From contig JAADDZ010000026.1 in assembly GCA_013153635.1 (NCBI GenBank), positions 56,652-120,651 on the forward strand: DNA of 64,000 nt. Reading direction: 5' to 3'. Source of the stretch: Aquificota bacterium (GTDB taxonomy: Bacteria > Aquificota > Aquificia > Aquificales > Hydrogenothermaceae). The notes under the pieces are model-generated. The model saw only the letters and a list, made by a program, of their open reading frames with translations, was not told the DNA's origin and did no database searches. Below are positions 1-9,077 of this stretch, piece by piece. The translations under genes were made by a program, and so were the position numbers. How positions within the stretch are numbered: the stretch's first letter is position 1; each line of letters begins with the position of its first letter.

Positions 1-246
1 AAGAAATTAAACGGAAAAATAATCCTTTTGACATCTAAACCCCTCCTAAACTTTTATATAAAAAGTCTTCTTCCACAGTTTTGTTAAGGATTTATATTAA
101 AAGAAATTTCCCCATTTCTATTTTTGTTATCCTAGCTATAAGTTGAAAGACAACAAAATTAGGCATTTTTTTATTTATATTTTTGTTTGTTATTTTCGTA
201 GTAGAATTAAATTATAATGACATTTATAAATAAAACAAGACCTAAG
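1..246 (+). promoter_or_regulatory. Upstream region and putative murD promoter
   Basis: AT-rich stretch with no convincing gene. A TATAAT hexamer lies at 213-218 with only a weak -35 (TTATTT, 190-195, 17-bp spacer). This -10 box overlaps the first possible murD ATG at 217, so a transcript from it would start near 225 and murD would begin at the ATG at 247. A sequence shaped like a CRISPR repeat end lies at 126-149 and is discussed as a finding. Confidence 0.4.
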
Positions 247-1515
247 ATGAAAAAAATACTGATATATGGAAAAGGAAAAACTGGAGAAGCAGTTAAAAAC
301 TTTTGCGATAAAAATAAAATAGAAAATGACCTAGTAGATGACCACACCTATAATCCTAATCTACTAAAAAACTATACCACTATAGTAGTGTCTCCCGGGA
401 TACCTTTTTTTCATAGAATCTTTAAAGATGCTAAAAAAAACAATAAAGAAATAATAGGAGAGATTGAGTTTGCATACAGATTCTTAGATAAAAAAAACAA
501 AATAATCGTAATAACAGGAACAGATGGAAAATCCACCACCACAAAATTAATAGCCCACATTCTAAAAAGTTTCTACACTGTGTACATAGGAGGTAATTAT
601 GGGATTCCTTTTATCCAAATAGTAGACAAAGCAAATAGACAACCGGGAATCATAGTCCTAGAACTATCTTCCTTTCAGATATATTCGCTAAAAACTTTTA
701 AACCTGATACTGCTGTGTTTTTGAATTTTTCTAAAGACCATTTAAATTGGCACAAAAAATTATCTCACTATTTTTTGTCAAAAGAAAAACTTTTTAAGAG
801 GCTAGACAAAATGGGTACTGCTATACTAAATTACGATAATGATTGTATTAAACATGTAAAGACTTCTGGAAATAAGATGTTTTTCTCCCAAAAAAACCCC
901 CAATCAGATATTTTTATAAAAGATAAAAAAATTCGTATAAATATCCACAATCGATTGGTGACAATAGAAAATACAAACAAAAAATTGATAGGTACTCACA
1001 ATAGTACAAATATTGGAGTATCTTCAGCTATAGCTCTTTTGTACAAAGTAGATTTAAAAACGATAAAAAAACAAATATCTACTTTTGAACCTCTTCCCCA
1101 TAGACTCGAATTTGTAAAACAGATAAACGGTGTATCATTTTACAATGATTCAAAATCTACCACAGTCCAATCCCTAGAAAGCGCTGTAAAATCTTTTGAT
1201 AAAGATATAATCTTAATATTAGGTGGAATCAATAAAGGGGGAGAATTTTCTGCTATAAAAAAACTTCTATCTAAAAAAGTAAAAAAAGCTTTTATTTTAG
1301 GTAAAAGCAAAAATGAAATAAAAAATATGATTGAAGGCTGTTGTAAAATAGAATTAGTCACTAATATAGAAGAAGCGGTAATAAAAGCTTACAGCAGTGC
1401 CGAAACAGGTGATATAGTACTTCTCTCTCCTGCCTGTGCTAGCTTCGATATGTTTAAAAATTATGAAGAAAGAGGGGAAGCTTTTAAAAAAGCCCTTTTT
1501 AAGATAGATGGTTAG
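247..1515 (+). CDS. murD: UDP-N-acetylmuramoyl-L-alanine--D-glutamate ligase MurD
   Basis: Cytoplasmic Mur ligase adding D-Glu to UDP-MurNAc-L-Ala with ATP in peptidoglycan precursor synthesis. The N-terminal part carries a Rossmann-type GKGKTGEAV loop. The central ATP-binding loop reads GTDGKSTTTK (GTNGKTTT in the family). The Mur-ligase HRLE and FYNDSKSTT motifs and a C-terminal LLSPACASFDMF block follow, all typical of MurD. Length from the ATG at 247 is 422 residues, normal for the family. An in-frame ATG at 217 would add ten residues but coincides with the likely -10 box. First gene of a tightly packed division/wall cluster; overlaps ftsW by 8 nt. Confidence 0.93.
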   Translation: MKKILIYGKGKTGEAVKNFCDKNKIENDLVDDHTYNPNLLKNYTTIVVSPGIPFFHRIFKDAKKNNKEIIGEIEFAYRFLDKKNKIIVITGTDGKSTTTKLIAHILKSFYTVYIGGNYGIPFIQIVDKANRQPGIIVLELSSFQIYSLKTFKPDTAVFLNFSKDHLNWHKKLSHYFLSKEKLFKRLDKMGTAILNYDNDCIKHVKTSGNKMFFSQKNPQSDIFIKDKKIRINIHNRLVTIENTNKKLIGTHNSTNIGVSSAIALLYKVDLKTIKKQISTFEPLPHRLEFVKQINGVSFYNDSKSTTVQSLESAVKSFDKDIILILGGINKGGEFSAIKKLLSKKVKKAFILGKSKNEIKNMIEGCCKIELVTNIEEAVIKAYSSAETGDIVLLSPACASFDMFKNYEERGEAFKKALFKIDG

Positions 1516-2641
1516 AGATTTTTATTTTGATAAAGGCATCTTTATAAGTTTTCTTTTTTTACTTATAACAGGTCTTATTTTTATGTTTAGTGCCTCTTCC
1601 ATACATGGAGTAGAAAACAACTCTTTTCCGTATATAGAAAAACATATCATCATAGTTATGATAGGTTTTGTAGCTATGTTTATAGCATACCTAATACCTA
1701 TATCTGTATGGAAAAAGTTTGCCTATCCTTCTATTTTGATAGCTATCTTTTTACTTATTCTTGTTTTGGTATTACCTCCTATAGAGTTAAAAAGCGGAGC
1801 GCAAATCCACAGATGGATAAAAATAGGACCATTTAGCTTTCAGCCGTCAGAATTCGCAAAATTTGCCATAGTTTTGTTCTTAGCAAGGTTCATAGAACTA
1901 AAAAAAGACAGATATTTACAGCAGTTCAAAGCTATCCTTACAGTAGGATTTGTTACAAGCATTGTTATGATTCTCATATTAATAGAACCTCATAACAGCG
2001 GAGCTTTATTTATCGCATTACTGGTACTTTTAATCATGCTGTCTTCGAATTTTTCATTTAAATACATAGCTATACTAGGTTCTATATTTATACCTATAAT
2101 CATTGTAGGAATACTAACCAACAGCTATGCCCTGAACAGATTTTTATCAGTGATTGATCCTTTAAAATATAGAAGCTCTGAAACTTATCAGCCTTTCGAA
2201 GCTATCTTAGCATTTGTCAAAGGAGGTTTTTTTGGAGAAGGTTTTGGAGAAGGAACTCAAAAATTCTACTACCTCCCAAAGATTCATACAGACTACATCT
2301 ACGCTCTTATAGGAGAAGAAACAGGTTTTATTGGAGCAGTGATTGTACTGATACTATTTTTGTACCTCTTAATAAGAGGTATCTCTATTTCTTTACAAAA
2401 AGAAGATAGATTTGTCCAAGCCCTTGGGGTAGGAATCACATACATAATCTCTCTACAAGCTTTTTTACATATATTGATAAATCTAAGCTTGTTCCCTTCT
2501 ACCGGATACACTTTACCATTTATTAGCTATGGGGGTTCATCTCTTGTACTAAATATGGCATATATAGGCATTTTACTTAGAATATCAAAAGAGAGAAACA
2601 AACCTAAACTAGCAGGAGGAATTAATTATCGAAAAAGGTAA
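1508..2641 (+). CDS. ftsW: SEDS-family cell-division glycosyltransferase FtsW
   Basis: Integral membrane peptidoglycan polymerase of the divisome, using lipid II. The 377-residue protein is a run of about ten hydrophobic segments. SEDS signatures are visible: GAQIHRWIKIGPFSFQPSE, the HTDYIYALIGEETGF block in the second half, and LPFISYGGSSLVLNM near the C-terminus. It could formally be RodA, but the position between murD and murG in a division cluster argues for FtsW. Starts at ATG inside the end of murD. Its last 17 nt are shared with the probable non-canonical murG start, and an AGGAGGA for murG lies inside its final codons. Confidence 0.93.
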   Translation: MVRDFYFDKGIFISFLFLLITGLIFMFSASSIHGVENNSFPYIEKHIIIVMIGFVAMFIAYLIPISVWKKFAYPSILIAIFLLILVLVLPPIELKSGAQIHRWIKIGPFSFQPSEFAKFAIVLFLARFIELKKDRYLQQFKAILTVGFVTSIVMILILIEPHNSGALFIALLVLLIMLSSNFSFKYIAILGSIFIPIIIVGILTNSYALNRFLSVIDPLKYRSSETYQPFEAILAFVKGGFFGEGFGEGTQKFYYLPKIHTDYIYALIGEETGFIGAVIVLILFLYLLIRGISISLQKEDRFVQALGVGITYIISLQAFLHILINLSLFPSTGYTLPFISYGGSSLVLNMAYIGILLRISKERNKPKLAGGINYRKR

Positions 2642-3698
2642 AGTCTTCATAGCTGGAGGAGGTACTGGAGGACATTTCTATCCAGCTTTATCCCTTGCGG
2701 AAAAGTTATATAACGAAGGGTATCAGATACTATTCCTAGGAGGAGAAAGAGGAATAGAAGCCGTAGAAAATTTTCCCTATGGGGAAAAACTCTTATTCGA
2801 CATATCTGCAGTAAGAGGAAAAGATATAAAATCAAAAATAAACTCTATCTACAGGTTATTAAAATCTTCTCAAAAAGTAAAAAAACTGATAAAAGAAGAA
2901 AAACCAATATTCTCCATAGTATTTGGCGGATATACAGCAGTACCTTTAGGACTTGCCTCTTTTTTTTCAAGAACTCCGCTATTTATACACGAACAAAACT
3001 CAATACCCTCCTCTTCCAATCAATTATTATCAAAATTTTCAAAAAAGATTTTTTATACTTTTGATTACACTCAAAAATTTTTTAGAAAAAAATCTATAAA
3101 ATCTGGCATACCTTTAAGAAAGAAAATAAAAGAAAGACTATCCCTATCAAAACAAGAAGCTAGAAGTATCTTAAACCTCTCCCAAGAAGATAAAATAATA
3201 CTTATCTTAGGGGGAAGCCAAGGAGCAAAAATATTTGAAGACGTAACTTGGCGGTTGTCTAAAGAGTTAAAAGATTTTAAATTTATTTTAATACGAGGAA
3301 AAAATATAAAAAGAGATTTTTTTGAGAAAAACGTGATTACATATGATTATCTTCAAGACATAGGTCTTGTGTATAAGGCTTCTGACCTAGTAATATCAAG
3401 AGCTGGAGCAAGTACTGTAAATGAGCTAATCGCTTACGGTAAATACGCAATATACATACCTTATCGGTTAGCTACATCAGACCACCAATACTACAACGTG
3501 AGATGGTTAGCAGATAAAGGTCTATCAAAAGTTATTAGAGAAGAAGACCTCTCTATAGAAAGACTAAAAGCAAACATAAATGAATTTTTCAAAAAAAATC
3601 CAGAAGATATACAAACAAAACTAAAATCCTATGCCATACTAAATAGTGAAGAAATAATACTAAGAGAGATAGAAAATGTCATCTTTAAAAAAGATTGA
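2625..3698 (+). CDS. murG: UDP-N-acetylglucosamine--MurNAc-(pentapeptide) pyrophosphoryl-undecaprenol transferase MurG (ATT start)
   Basis: Membrane-associated GT-B glycosyltransferase converting lipid I to lipid II. The N-terminal acceptor loop GGGTGGHFYPA is present, then FGGYTAVPLGLA, HEQNS, a mid-protein ILGGSQGAK donor loop and SRAGASTVNE. No ATG, GTG or TTG exists in frame from the 5' end until a TTG at 3255, which would delete the whole N-terminal domain. An AGGAGGA at 2614-2620 is 4 nt before ATT (2625) and 7 nt before ATC (2628). I place the start at ATT 2625, giving 357 residues, the normal MurG length. Overlaps ftsW by 17 nt and murB by 23 nt. Function is near certain; the exact start is inferred. 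Confidence 0.88.
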   Translation: MIEKGKVFIAGGGTGGHFYPALSLAEKLYNEGYQILFLGGERGIEAVENFPYGEKLLFDISAVRGKDIKSKINSIYRLLKSSQKVKKLIKEEKPIFSIVFGGYTAVPLGLASFFSRTPLFIHEQNSIPSSSNQLLSKFSKKIFYTFDYTQKFFRKKSIKSGIPLRKKIKERLSLSKQEARSILNLSQEDKIILILGGSQGAKIFEDVTWRLSKELKDFKFILIRGKNIKRDFFEKNVITYDYLQDIGLVYKASDLVISRAGASTVNELIAYGKYAIYIPYRLATSDHQYYNVRWLADKGLSKVIREEDLSIERLKANINEFFKKNPEDIQTKLKSYAILNSEEIILREIENVIFKKD

Positions 3699-4557
3699 TA
3701 CCTTAGAAAATGTTAACTTAGAAAAGTTATGTACAATAAAAATTGGAGGCATCGGTAAACACATTTTTTTCCCAAAAACAGAAGAAGAATTCAAAATAAT
3801 CCAATCACAATCACTAGACAAGGACAAAAAACTAATCCTCCTAGGTATAGGAAGCAACACAATTTTTAAAGATGGGAAATTAGATTACTTCTTCATATCA
3901 ACAAGAAAATTTAAATACATAAAATACTGGGAAAAAGGAGATTACTTTTATATACACACATCAGCAGGAGTTTCTTTTAAAGAGATAACATCTATAGTAA
4001 AAGAAAAAAACTTAGAAGGTTTTGAGAATCTCGCTGGTATACCAGCAACCATCGGAGGGGCTATATCTATGAATGCTGGTGCATTTAACACAGAAATTTT
4101 TGATATAGTAGAAAAAGTATACTGGCTAAATAGACATAACGAAATAATCGAGAGCAAAAAAGAAGACATACTGTATGGATATAGGTATACCCAGTTCCAA
4201 CAGGAAGGCATAGTACTCTCTGCTATTTTAAAACTAAAAAAAACAAACAAACCTATCTCAAAAATAATAAAACAGATAATAATAAATAGAAACAAAAAAC
4301 AGCCAGTAAACATACATACCTGTGGCTCTACCTATAAAAATCCAAAACAGTACCCTGCTGGATTTTTACTAGAACAATCTGGACTAAAAGGATACAAAAT
4401 AAAAGAGATAGCCTTCTCTAATAAACACGCAAACTTCCTTGTAAACCTTGGAAAAGCAACCTACAGCGACTTAATAAAACTGTTAGAATACGCCGAAAAT
4501 CTTGTAAATTCTAACTTTGGCATAAAACTTCAAAGAGAGGTAAAAATAGTTGAATAA
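3676..4557 (+). CDS. murB: UDP-N-acetylenolpyruvoylglucosamine reductase MurB
   Basis: FAD-dependent NADPH reductase that makes UDP-MurNAc in the cytoplasm. FAD-binding PCMH features are visible: LLGIGSNTIF, then NLAGIPATIGGAISMNAGAF, a YGYRYTQFQ segment, and the catalytic region CGSTYKNP. The C-terminal QSGLKGYKIKEIAFSNKHANFLVN is typical. Length (293) fits the shorter type of MurB. In many genomes murC sits between murG and murB; here murB follows murG directly with a 23-nt overlap. Starts at ATG 3676. Confidence 0.93.
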   Translation: MSSLKKIDTLENVNLEKLCTIKIGGIGKHIFFPKTEEEFKIIQSQSLDKDKKLILLGIGSNTIFKDGKLDYFFISTRKFKYIKYWEKGDYFYIHTSAGVSFKEITSIVKEKNLEGFENLAGIPATIGGAISMNAGAFNTEIFDIVEKVYWLNRHNEIIESKKEDILYGYRYTQFQQEGIVLSAILKLKKTNKPISKIIKQIIINRNKKQPVNIHTCGSTYKNPKQYPAGFLLEQSGLKGYKIKEIAFSNKHANFLVNLGKATYSDLIKLLEYAENLVNSNFGIKLQREVKIVE

Positions 4558-5476
4558 AAACTTAAAAATAGCACTTTTATACGGAGGAGCATCTTCAGAA
4601 AGAGAAATATCTATAAAAAGTGGAAAAGCGGTAGAAAACTCCCTAAAAAGACTAGGGATACCTTACAAAGTTTTTGACCCTATAGACAAAAAAAGATTTA
4701 TAGACAAAATAGTCCAATACCAGCCAGACCTTGCATTTATAGCTCTCCACGGTAAAGGAGGAGAAGATGGAACTATTCAAAGTTTACTAGAATTTTTAAA
4801 CATAAAATATACTGGTTCTGACCCAAAAGCTAGCGCTATAACTATAGATAAAAGTATAACAAAAAGTATACTTTCAGCATATAAAATCCCTGTACCAAGT
4901 GGAATAACCCTAACTTCTTCCCAAAGAGAGATACCAAAAATAGAATTTCCAGCTGTAGTAAAACCTGCTACAGAAGGCTCTTCCGTAGGAGTATTTATAG
5001 TTAGAAACAGACAGGAACTAGAAAAAGCGGTAAAAGAAGCCTACAAACTAGATTCTAAAATTGTAATAGAAAAATATATAGAAGGTCGAGAAATTACAGT
5101 AGGTATACTAAACGAAGAACCCTTAGAGATTGTAGAAATCTTAGTAGAAGAAGGTTTTTACGATTACAAAAACAAATATCTATCTACAAAGACAAAATAT
5201 ATCTGTCCAGCAGAAATAGAAAAAAATACATACCAGTTGATAAAAGCAATAGCCAAGAGAAGCTGTGAGCTATTAGGAGTAAAAGGAACAGCAAGAGTAG
5301 ACTTCATTTTAGACAAAAATGATACACCTTATCTACTAGAGATAAATACGATACCCGGTATGACAGACCACAGCTTACTGCCAAAATCAGCATTAGCATC
5401 AGGATTAGATTTTGATACACTTATAGAAAACATAATAATGGGGGCTTTATATGGTAAAGAAAAAAAGAAAACCTAA
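4550..5476 (+). CDS. ddl: D-alanine--D-alanine ligase
   Basis: ATP-grasp ligase making the D-Ala-D-Ala dipeptide for the peptidoglycan stem. The N-terminal domain has YGGASSEREISIKSG. The next block, ALHGKGGEDGTIQ, is a Ddl signature. Then come KPATEGSSVGV and the C-terminal metal/phosphate motifs ARVDFILD and LEINTIPGMTDHSLLPK. The 308-residue length is typical. Start is TTG at 4550 inside the end of murB, with AGAGAGG upstream. Ends by overlapping ftsQ by 26 nt. Confidence 0.94.
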   Translation: MNKNLKIALLYGGASSEREISIKSGKAVENSLKRLGIPYKVFDPIDKKRFIDKIVQYQPDLAFIALHGKGGEDGTIQSLLEFLNIKYTGSDPKASAITIDKSITKSILSAYKIPVPSGITLTSSQREIPKIEFPAVVKPATEGSSVGVFIVRNRQELEKAVKEAYKLDSKIVIEKYIEGREITVGILNEEPLEIVEILVEEGFYDYKNKYLSTKTKYICPAEIEKNTYQLIKAIAKRSCELLGVKGTARVDFILDKNDTPYLLEINTIPGMTDHSLLPKSALASGLDFDTLIENIIMGALYGKEKKKT

Positions 5477-6161
5477 AAAGGTTATAAAACTGCGATTCAT
5501 ACTTGTATCAATCTGGCTTATCATATGTGCATCTTTAGGTTTATTTTTACCACAGATACCAATAATAAACGAGCTAATAAAAATCGACAAAATAGAAATA
5601 GAAGGATATACCAAAATAAATCAAAAAGAAATAAAAAAAATTTTTGAAAAAGAAAGCTGGGTATTTTTAAACACAAATAAAATAGAAAAAAAGATAAAAG
5701 AAAAATATCCAATATTAGAGAATGTGAACATCAAAGTAATCAAGCCTAAAGTCATAAAAATAAAACTCCAAAAGAGAACTCCCTTAGCCTTGATTAAATT
5801 TAGAAAGGAAAAGTTCGTTTTAGACAACAAATTTGAAATAATTGGTTTAAAATATTTTAATCAAGAGGATTTAGAAAACATAAAATATAAAATTATTTAT
5901 AATGATTCTATGATGGATAAAAAAACTATAAAAAATATACAAAAAATAAGTGAATCGTTTAATGACTTAAATATAAAAAAATATATAATAAATATTAGTC
6001 AGATTGCATGTATTTTAGAAGATGGAAAAACGTTAGTATTTAGCAAAGAAAACTTAAACAAAAGTATAAAAAGGGCGAAAAGCTTTTTTAGAAAAGTAGA
6101 TATTAGTAAATATAAATATATAGATTTTAGTTTTGATTCAATAGTAGTGGCAAGGAGATAA
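5451..6161 (+). CDS. ftsQ: Cell-division protein FtsQ/DivIB
   Basis: Bitopic divisome protein. A Lys/Arg-rich cytoplasmic tail (VKKKRKPKKVIK) leads into one membrane segment at about residues 14-35. A POTRA-like domain opening IDKIEIEGYTKINQKEIKK follows, then a poorly conserved periplasmic C-terminal part. FtsQ proteins diverge strongly, so the call rests on this architecture plus the position between ddl and ftsA. At 236 residues it is slightly short for the family. Starts with ATG inside ddl; 2 nt separate it from ftsA. Confidence 0.85.
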   Translation: MVKKKRKPKKVIKLRFILVSIWLIICASLGLFLPQIPIINELIKIDKIEIEGYTKINQKEIKKIFEKESWVFLNTNKIEKKIKEKYPILENVNIKVIKPKVIKIKLQKRTPLALIKFRKEKFVLDNKFEIIGLKYFNQEDLENIKYKIIYNDSMMDKKTIKNIQKISESFNDLNIKKYIINISQIACILEDGKTLVFSKENLNKSIKRAKSFFRKVDISKYKYIDFSFDSIVVARR

Positions 6162-6163
6162 AA

Positions 6164-7402
6164 ATGGAAAAAGAAAAAGTTATAGTAGCTATTGATATTG
6201 GAACATCAAAAGTTACTACTGTTGTAGGAGAAGTTGATGAATTAGGAGATTTACATATTATTGGATTTGGCGAATCTAAATCAAAAGGCATAGACAAAGG
6301 AGTAATCACAAATAGAAACGACGCTATAAAATCAATTAGAGAATCTGTAAACTTAGCAGAAACAACATCAGGATTTAAAATAGTAGACGCAATAGTAAAT
6401 ATAGGAGGTCCCCACATAGAGTATCAAAACGACAAAGAGTTTTTGACATTTGGAGTAAGCCAAAAAGAAATCACACATGAAGATATAGAAAGCCTACACG
6501 CAAAAGTTATATCAAAAGCATCAAAAGAAAACTACGAAATAATCCACGCTCTAGCAAAGAGATACATAATAGACGATGAAAATGATGTTCTTGACCCTGA
6601 AGGAATGATAGCATCTAAATTAGAAGCAGAATTTCACATAATATTAGATAAACAAACTTCATACTACAACCTCAAAAAAGTTATAGAAAGTGCCGGAATC
6701 TTTCCTGCTGAATTCGTTGCAAATTCAGTAGCTTCTGCTACATCAGTTTTATACAATGAAGAAAAAGAAATGGGAGTTATCCTCTTAGATATAGGAGCTG
6801 GCACGACAGACATCGCAATATACATAGAAGGAGCTATAGAATACACAAAATCAATACCTATAGGTGGAAACCAGATAACTATGGACATAGCTCATAGATT
6901 CAAAGTCTCCAAAGAAGATGCAGAAGCCCTAAAAAAAGAACATGGAGTAGCGATAGTAGAAGCGGTTGACCCCGAGGAAACTATTAACATATACCCAAGA
7001 GGTTACGAAGAACCTATAGAAATAAATAAAAGTTTACTAGTAGAAACAATAGAAGCAAGAGTTTTAGACATCTTTGACCTTATCAAAAAAGAACTCCAGT
7101 TAACCCAGCTCCTAGGAAAAGTAAACGCAGGAATAGTCATAACAGGAGGAGTTGCAAATATTCAGCATCTAAAAACCTTAGCAGAAGCTTCCTTTGGAAC
7201 TGATGTAAGAATAGGAAAACCAAAAGATTACAGAGGATTCAGTGAAAAACTATCCTTCCCCCAATACGCAACATCAATAGGAATGTTAACAATGTTAAGA
7301 GACAGTACTAATATAATTTCATCTCCAGAACTAAACAGAAATCACGGCTTTTTTAACAAAATAAAAGAATTTATGGATACAGTTAGAAACTGGTTCTATT
7401 GA
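6164..7402 (+). CDS. ftsA: Cell-division actin-like ATPase FtsA
   Basis: Actin-fold membrane anchor for FtsZ. The phosphate-1 loop AIDIGTSKVTTVVGE is at the N-terminus. The inserted 1C domain region (VDAIVNIGGPHIEYQ) follows, then phosphate-2 VILLDIGAGTTDIAIY and the adenosine motif IVITGGVANIQHLK. The C-terminal tail FFNKIKEFMDTVRNWFY is an amphipathic helix of the kind FtsA uses for membrane targeting. Good SD (AGGAG) before ATG 6164. Stop codon overlaps the region just upstream of ftsZ. Confidence 0.95.
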   Translation: MEKEKVIVAIDIGTSKVTTVVGEVDELGDLHIIGFGESKSKGIDKGVITNRNDAIKSIRESVNLAETTSGFKIVDAIVNIGGPHIEYQNDKEFLTFGVSQKEITHEDIESLHAKVISKASKENYEIIHALAKRYIIDDENDVLDPEGMIASKLEAEFHIILDKQTSYYNLKKVIESAGIFPAEFVANSVASATSVLYNEEKEMGVILLDIGAGTTDIAIYIEGAIEYTKSIPIGGNQITMDIAHRFKVSKEDAEALKKEHGVAIVEAVDPEETINIYPRGYEEPIEINKSLLVETIEARVLDIFDLIKKELQLTQLLGKVNAGIVITGGVANIQHLKTLAEASFGTDVRIGKPKDYRGFSEKLSFPQYATSIGMLTMLRDSTNIISSPELNRNHGFFNKIKEFMDTVRNWFY

Positions 7403-7437
7403 TACAAAGAAGATTCAGCTTTATGGAGGATAAAATT

Positions 7438-8568
7438 ATGGAAAATTTTAACTATGATGCTAAAAATCCCTGTACAATTAAAGTGATTGGTGTAGGAGGA
7501 GGAGGAAGTAACGCAGTAGCAAGAATGTACAACGAAGGTCTCCAAGATGTAGACTTATACATAGTAAACACAGACCTTCAGCACCTTAACTCCCTTCCTG
7601 TACCAAATAAAATCCATATAGGAGAAAACATAACAAAAGGAAGAGGAGCAGGTTCAAAACCAGAGTTAGGAGAAGCCGCCGCAAAAGAAAACCTAGAAGA
7701 GATAAAAAGCGCTATGGAAGGAGCTGACATGATATTTATAGCGGCTGGACTAGGAGGTGGTACAGGAACAGGAGCCGCACCAGTAATAGCAGAAGCCGCA
7801 AAAGAGATGGGAATATTAACTGTCGCAGTAGTAACAAAACCATTTAACTTTGAAGGAAAGATAAGAGCGCAGTTAGCAGAAGAAGGACTAAACAAACTAA
7901 AAGAAAAAGTTGACACTTATATAGTAATTCACAACCAAAGAATCCTATCTATAGCAGGAAGGAACCTAGCCTTCTCACAAGCTTTCAAACTAGTAGATGA
8001 CATACTATACAGAGCAGTAAAAGGAATAACAGACCTAGTACTAGTACCGGGACTTATAAATGCAGACTTTGCAGACATAAAAACCATTATGGAAAACGGT
8101 GGAAAAGCATTAATAGGTGTAGGAAGTGGGAAAGGAGAAAATAAAATAGCAGAATCAGTACTAGCCTCCACAACCTCCCCACTACTTGAGGATACCACCA
8201 TAGACGGAGCTAGAAGACTTATTATAAATATAGAAGTAAGCCCTGACTTATCTATAGTAGAAGTAGAAGAAGCAGTATCCCAGATAAAAGAAAAAGCCCA
8301 CGAAGAAGCCCACATAATATTTGGAGCATCTATGTCTGATAGTCTAGACAACGAAATGAAAATAACAGTGATAGCCACAGATTTTGCCCAAGAAAAAACC
8401 GCTGACATAAAACCAAAAGAAGCCATTAAAACAAGACTAAAGAGCAAAGATAAAAAAGAAGAAAAAGTCGATGATAATTCAGGAATAAAAAGTCCCTTTA
8501 TAAAAGAGACTATATATGATGACCTAGACATACCTGCTTACATACGAAGGAAAGGTGGCATAAATTGA
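7438..8568 (+). CDS. ftsZ: Cell-division tubulin homologue FtsZ
   Basis: GTP-dependent polymer that forms the Z ring. The N-terminus has GVGGGGSNAVARM. The tubulin signature GGGTGTGAAPV is at about residue 105, with the T7-loop NADFADIKTIM. A variable acidic/Lys linker precedes the conserved C-terminal peptide DLDIPAYIRRK that binds FtsA. The reading frame is open from 7399, but GGAGG followed by an 8-nt spacer places the start at ATG 7438, giving 376 residues and the usual N-terminus. Ends overlapping pgsA by 4 nt. Confidence 0.97.
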   Translation: MENFNYDAKNPCTIKVIGVGGGGSNAVARMYNEGLQDVDLYIVNTDLQHLNSLPVPNKIHIGENITKGRGAGSKPELGEAAAKENLEEIKSAMEGADMIFIAAGLGGGTGTGAAPVIAEAAKEMGILTVAVVTKPFNFEGKIRAQLAEEGLNKLKEKVDTYIVIHNQRILSIAGRNLAFSQAFKLVDDILYRAVKGITDLVLVPGLINADFADIKTIMENGGKALIGVGSGKGENKIAESVLASTTSPLLEDTTIDGARRLIINIEVSPDLSIVEVEEAVSQIKEKAHEEAHIIFGASMSDSLDNEMKITVIATDFAQEKTADIKPKEAIKTRLKSKDKKEEKVDDNSGIKSPFIKETIYDDLDIPAYIRRKGGIN

Positions 8569-9077
8569 TAAACGTTGCTAATCTTGTTACTCTCTCAAGA
8601 TTAGCAATTATACCAGTCTTGATATATTCAATCCAGCAGGAGATATACCTCCTGTCTGGATTTTTAGTTTTATCTGCACTTGTATCTGACTGGTTAGATG
8701 GAATCATAGCTAGAAAAACAAACGAAGTAACCCAGCATGGAAAATTGCTAGACCCAGCAATAGACAAAATATTTATAATATCGGTTCTTGTAGCTTTCGT
8801 AGAAAAACATTATATAAACAGTTATCCTGTTTTCCTTATAGTAACACGAGAATTCTTAGTTACATGGCTTAGAAGCGTAATGGTAAACAAAGGTATAGTT
8901 ATTCCTGCATTTTTTCTTGGGAAACTCAAAACGACCTTTCAACTATTGGCAGTATTCTTATTATCCATAGGATACATAACTATAGGAGCAGTAGTCTTAT
9001 GGATTTCGATTATTATGGCTTATGTATCAGCTATCCAATATTTTCAAATCTTCTATAAAAACCGGGCTTGGGCATGA
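8565..9077 (+). CDS. pgsA: CDP-diacylglycerol--glycerol-3-phosphate 3-phosphatidyltransferase
   Basis: Membrane enzyme making phosphatidylglycerol-phosphate from CDP-diacylglycerol and glycerol-3-phosphate. The CDP-alcohol phosphatidyltransferase signature is complete: DWLDGIIAR, then G eight residues on, then LLDPAID, at about residues 42-67. Hydrophobic segments and the short length (170 aa) fit PgsA. Start is TTG 8565, overlapping the ftsZ stop. Coupling of phospholipid genes to the division cluster suggests coordinated envelope growth (inference). Confidence 0.9.
   Translation: MINVANLVTLSRLAIIPVLIYSIQQEIYLLSGFLVLSALVSDWLDGIIARKTNEVTQHGKLLDPAIDKIFIISVLVAFVEKHYINSYPVFLIVTREFLVTWLRSVMVNKGIVIPAFFLGKLKTTFQLLAVFLLSIGYITIGAVVLWISIIMAYVSAIQYFQIFYKNRAWA

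Noticed and set aside
3255..3698. Short murG-like gene starting at TTG 3255
   Set aside because: The frame is open and clearly MurG-like far upstream (GGGTGGH at about 2650). The TTG is just the first standard start codon, so this is not a truncated gene.
6798..6815. TGGCAC inside ftsA as a sigma-54 site
   Set aside because: No TTGC-like -12 element at the right distance, and it is within a coding region.
7929..8531. 200-codon open frame on the minus strand inside ftsZ
   Set aside because: Ser/Phe/Ile-rich composition typical of an antisense frame of a Lys/Glu-rich gene; no SD or family resemblance, and ftsZ is certain.
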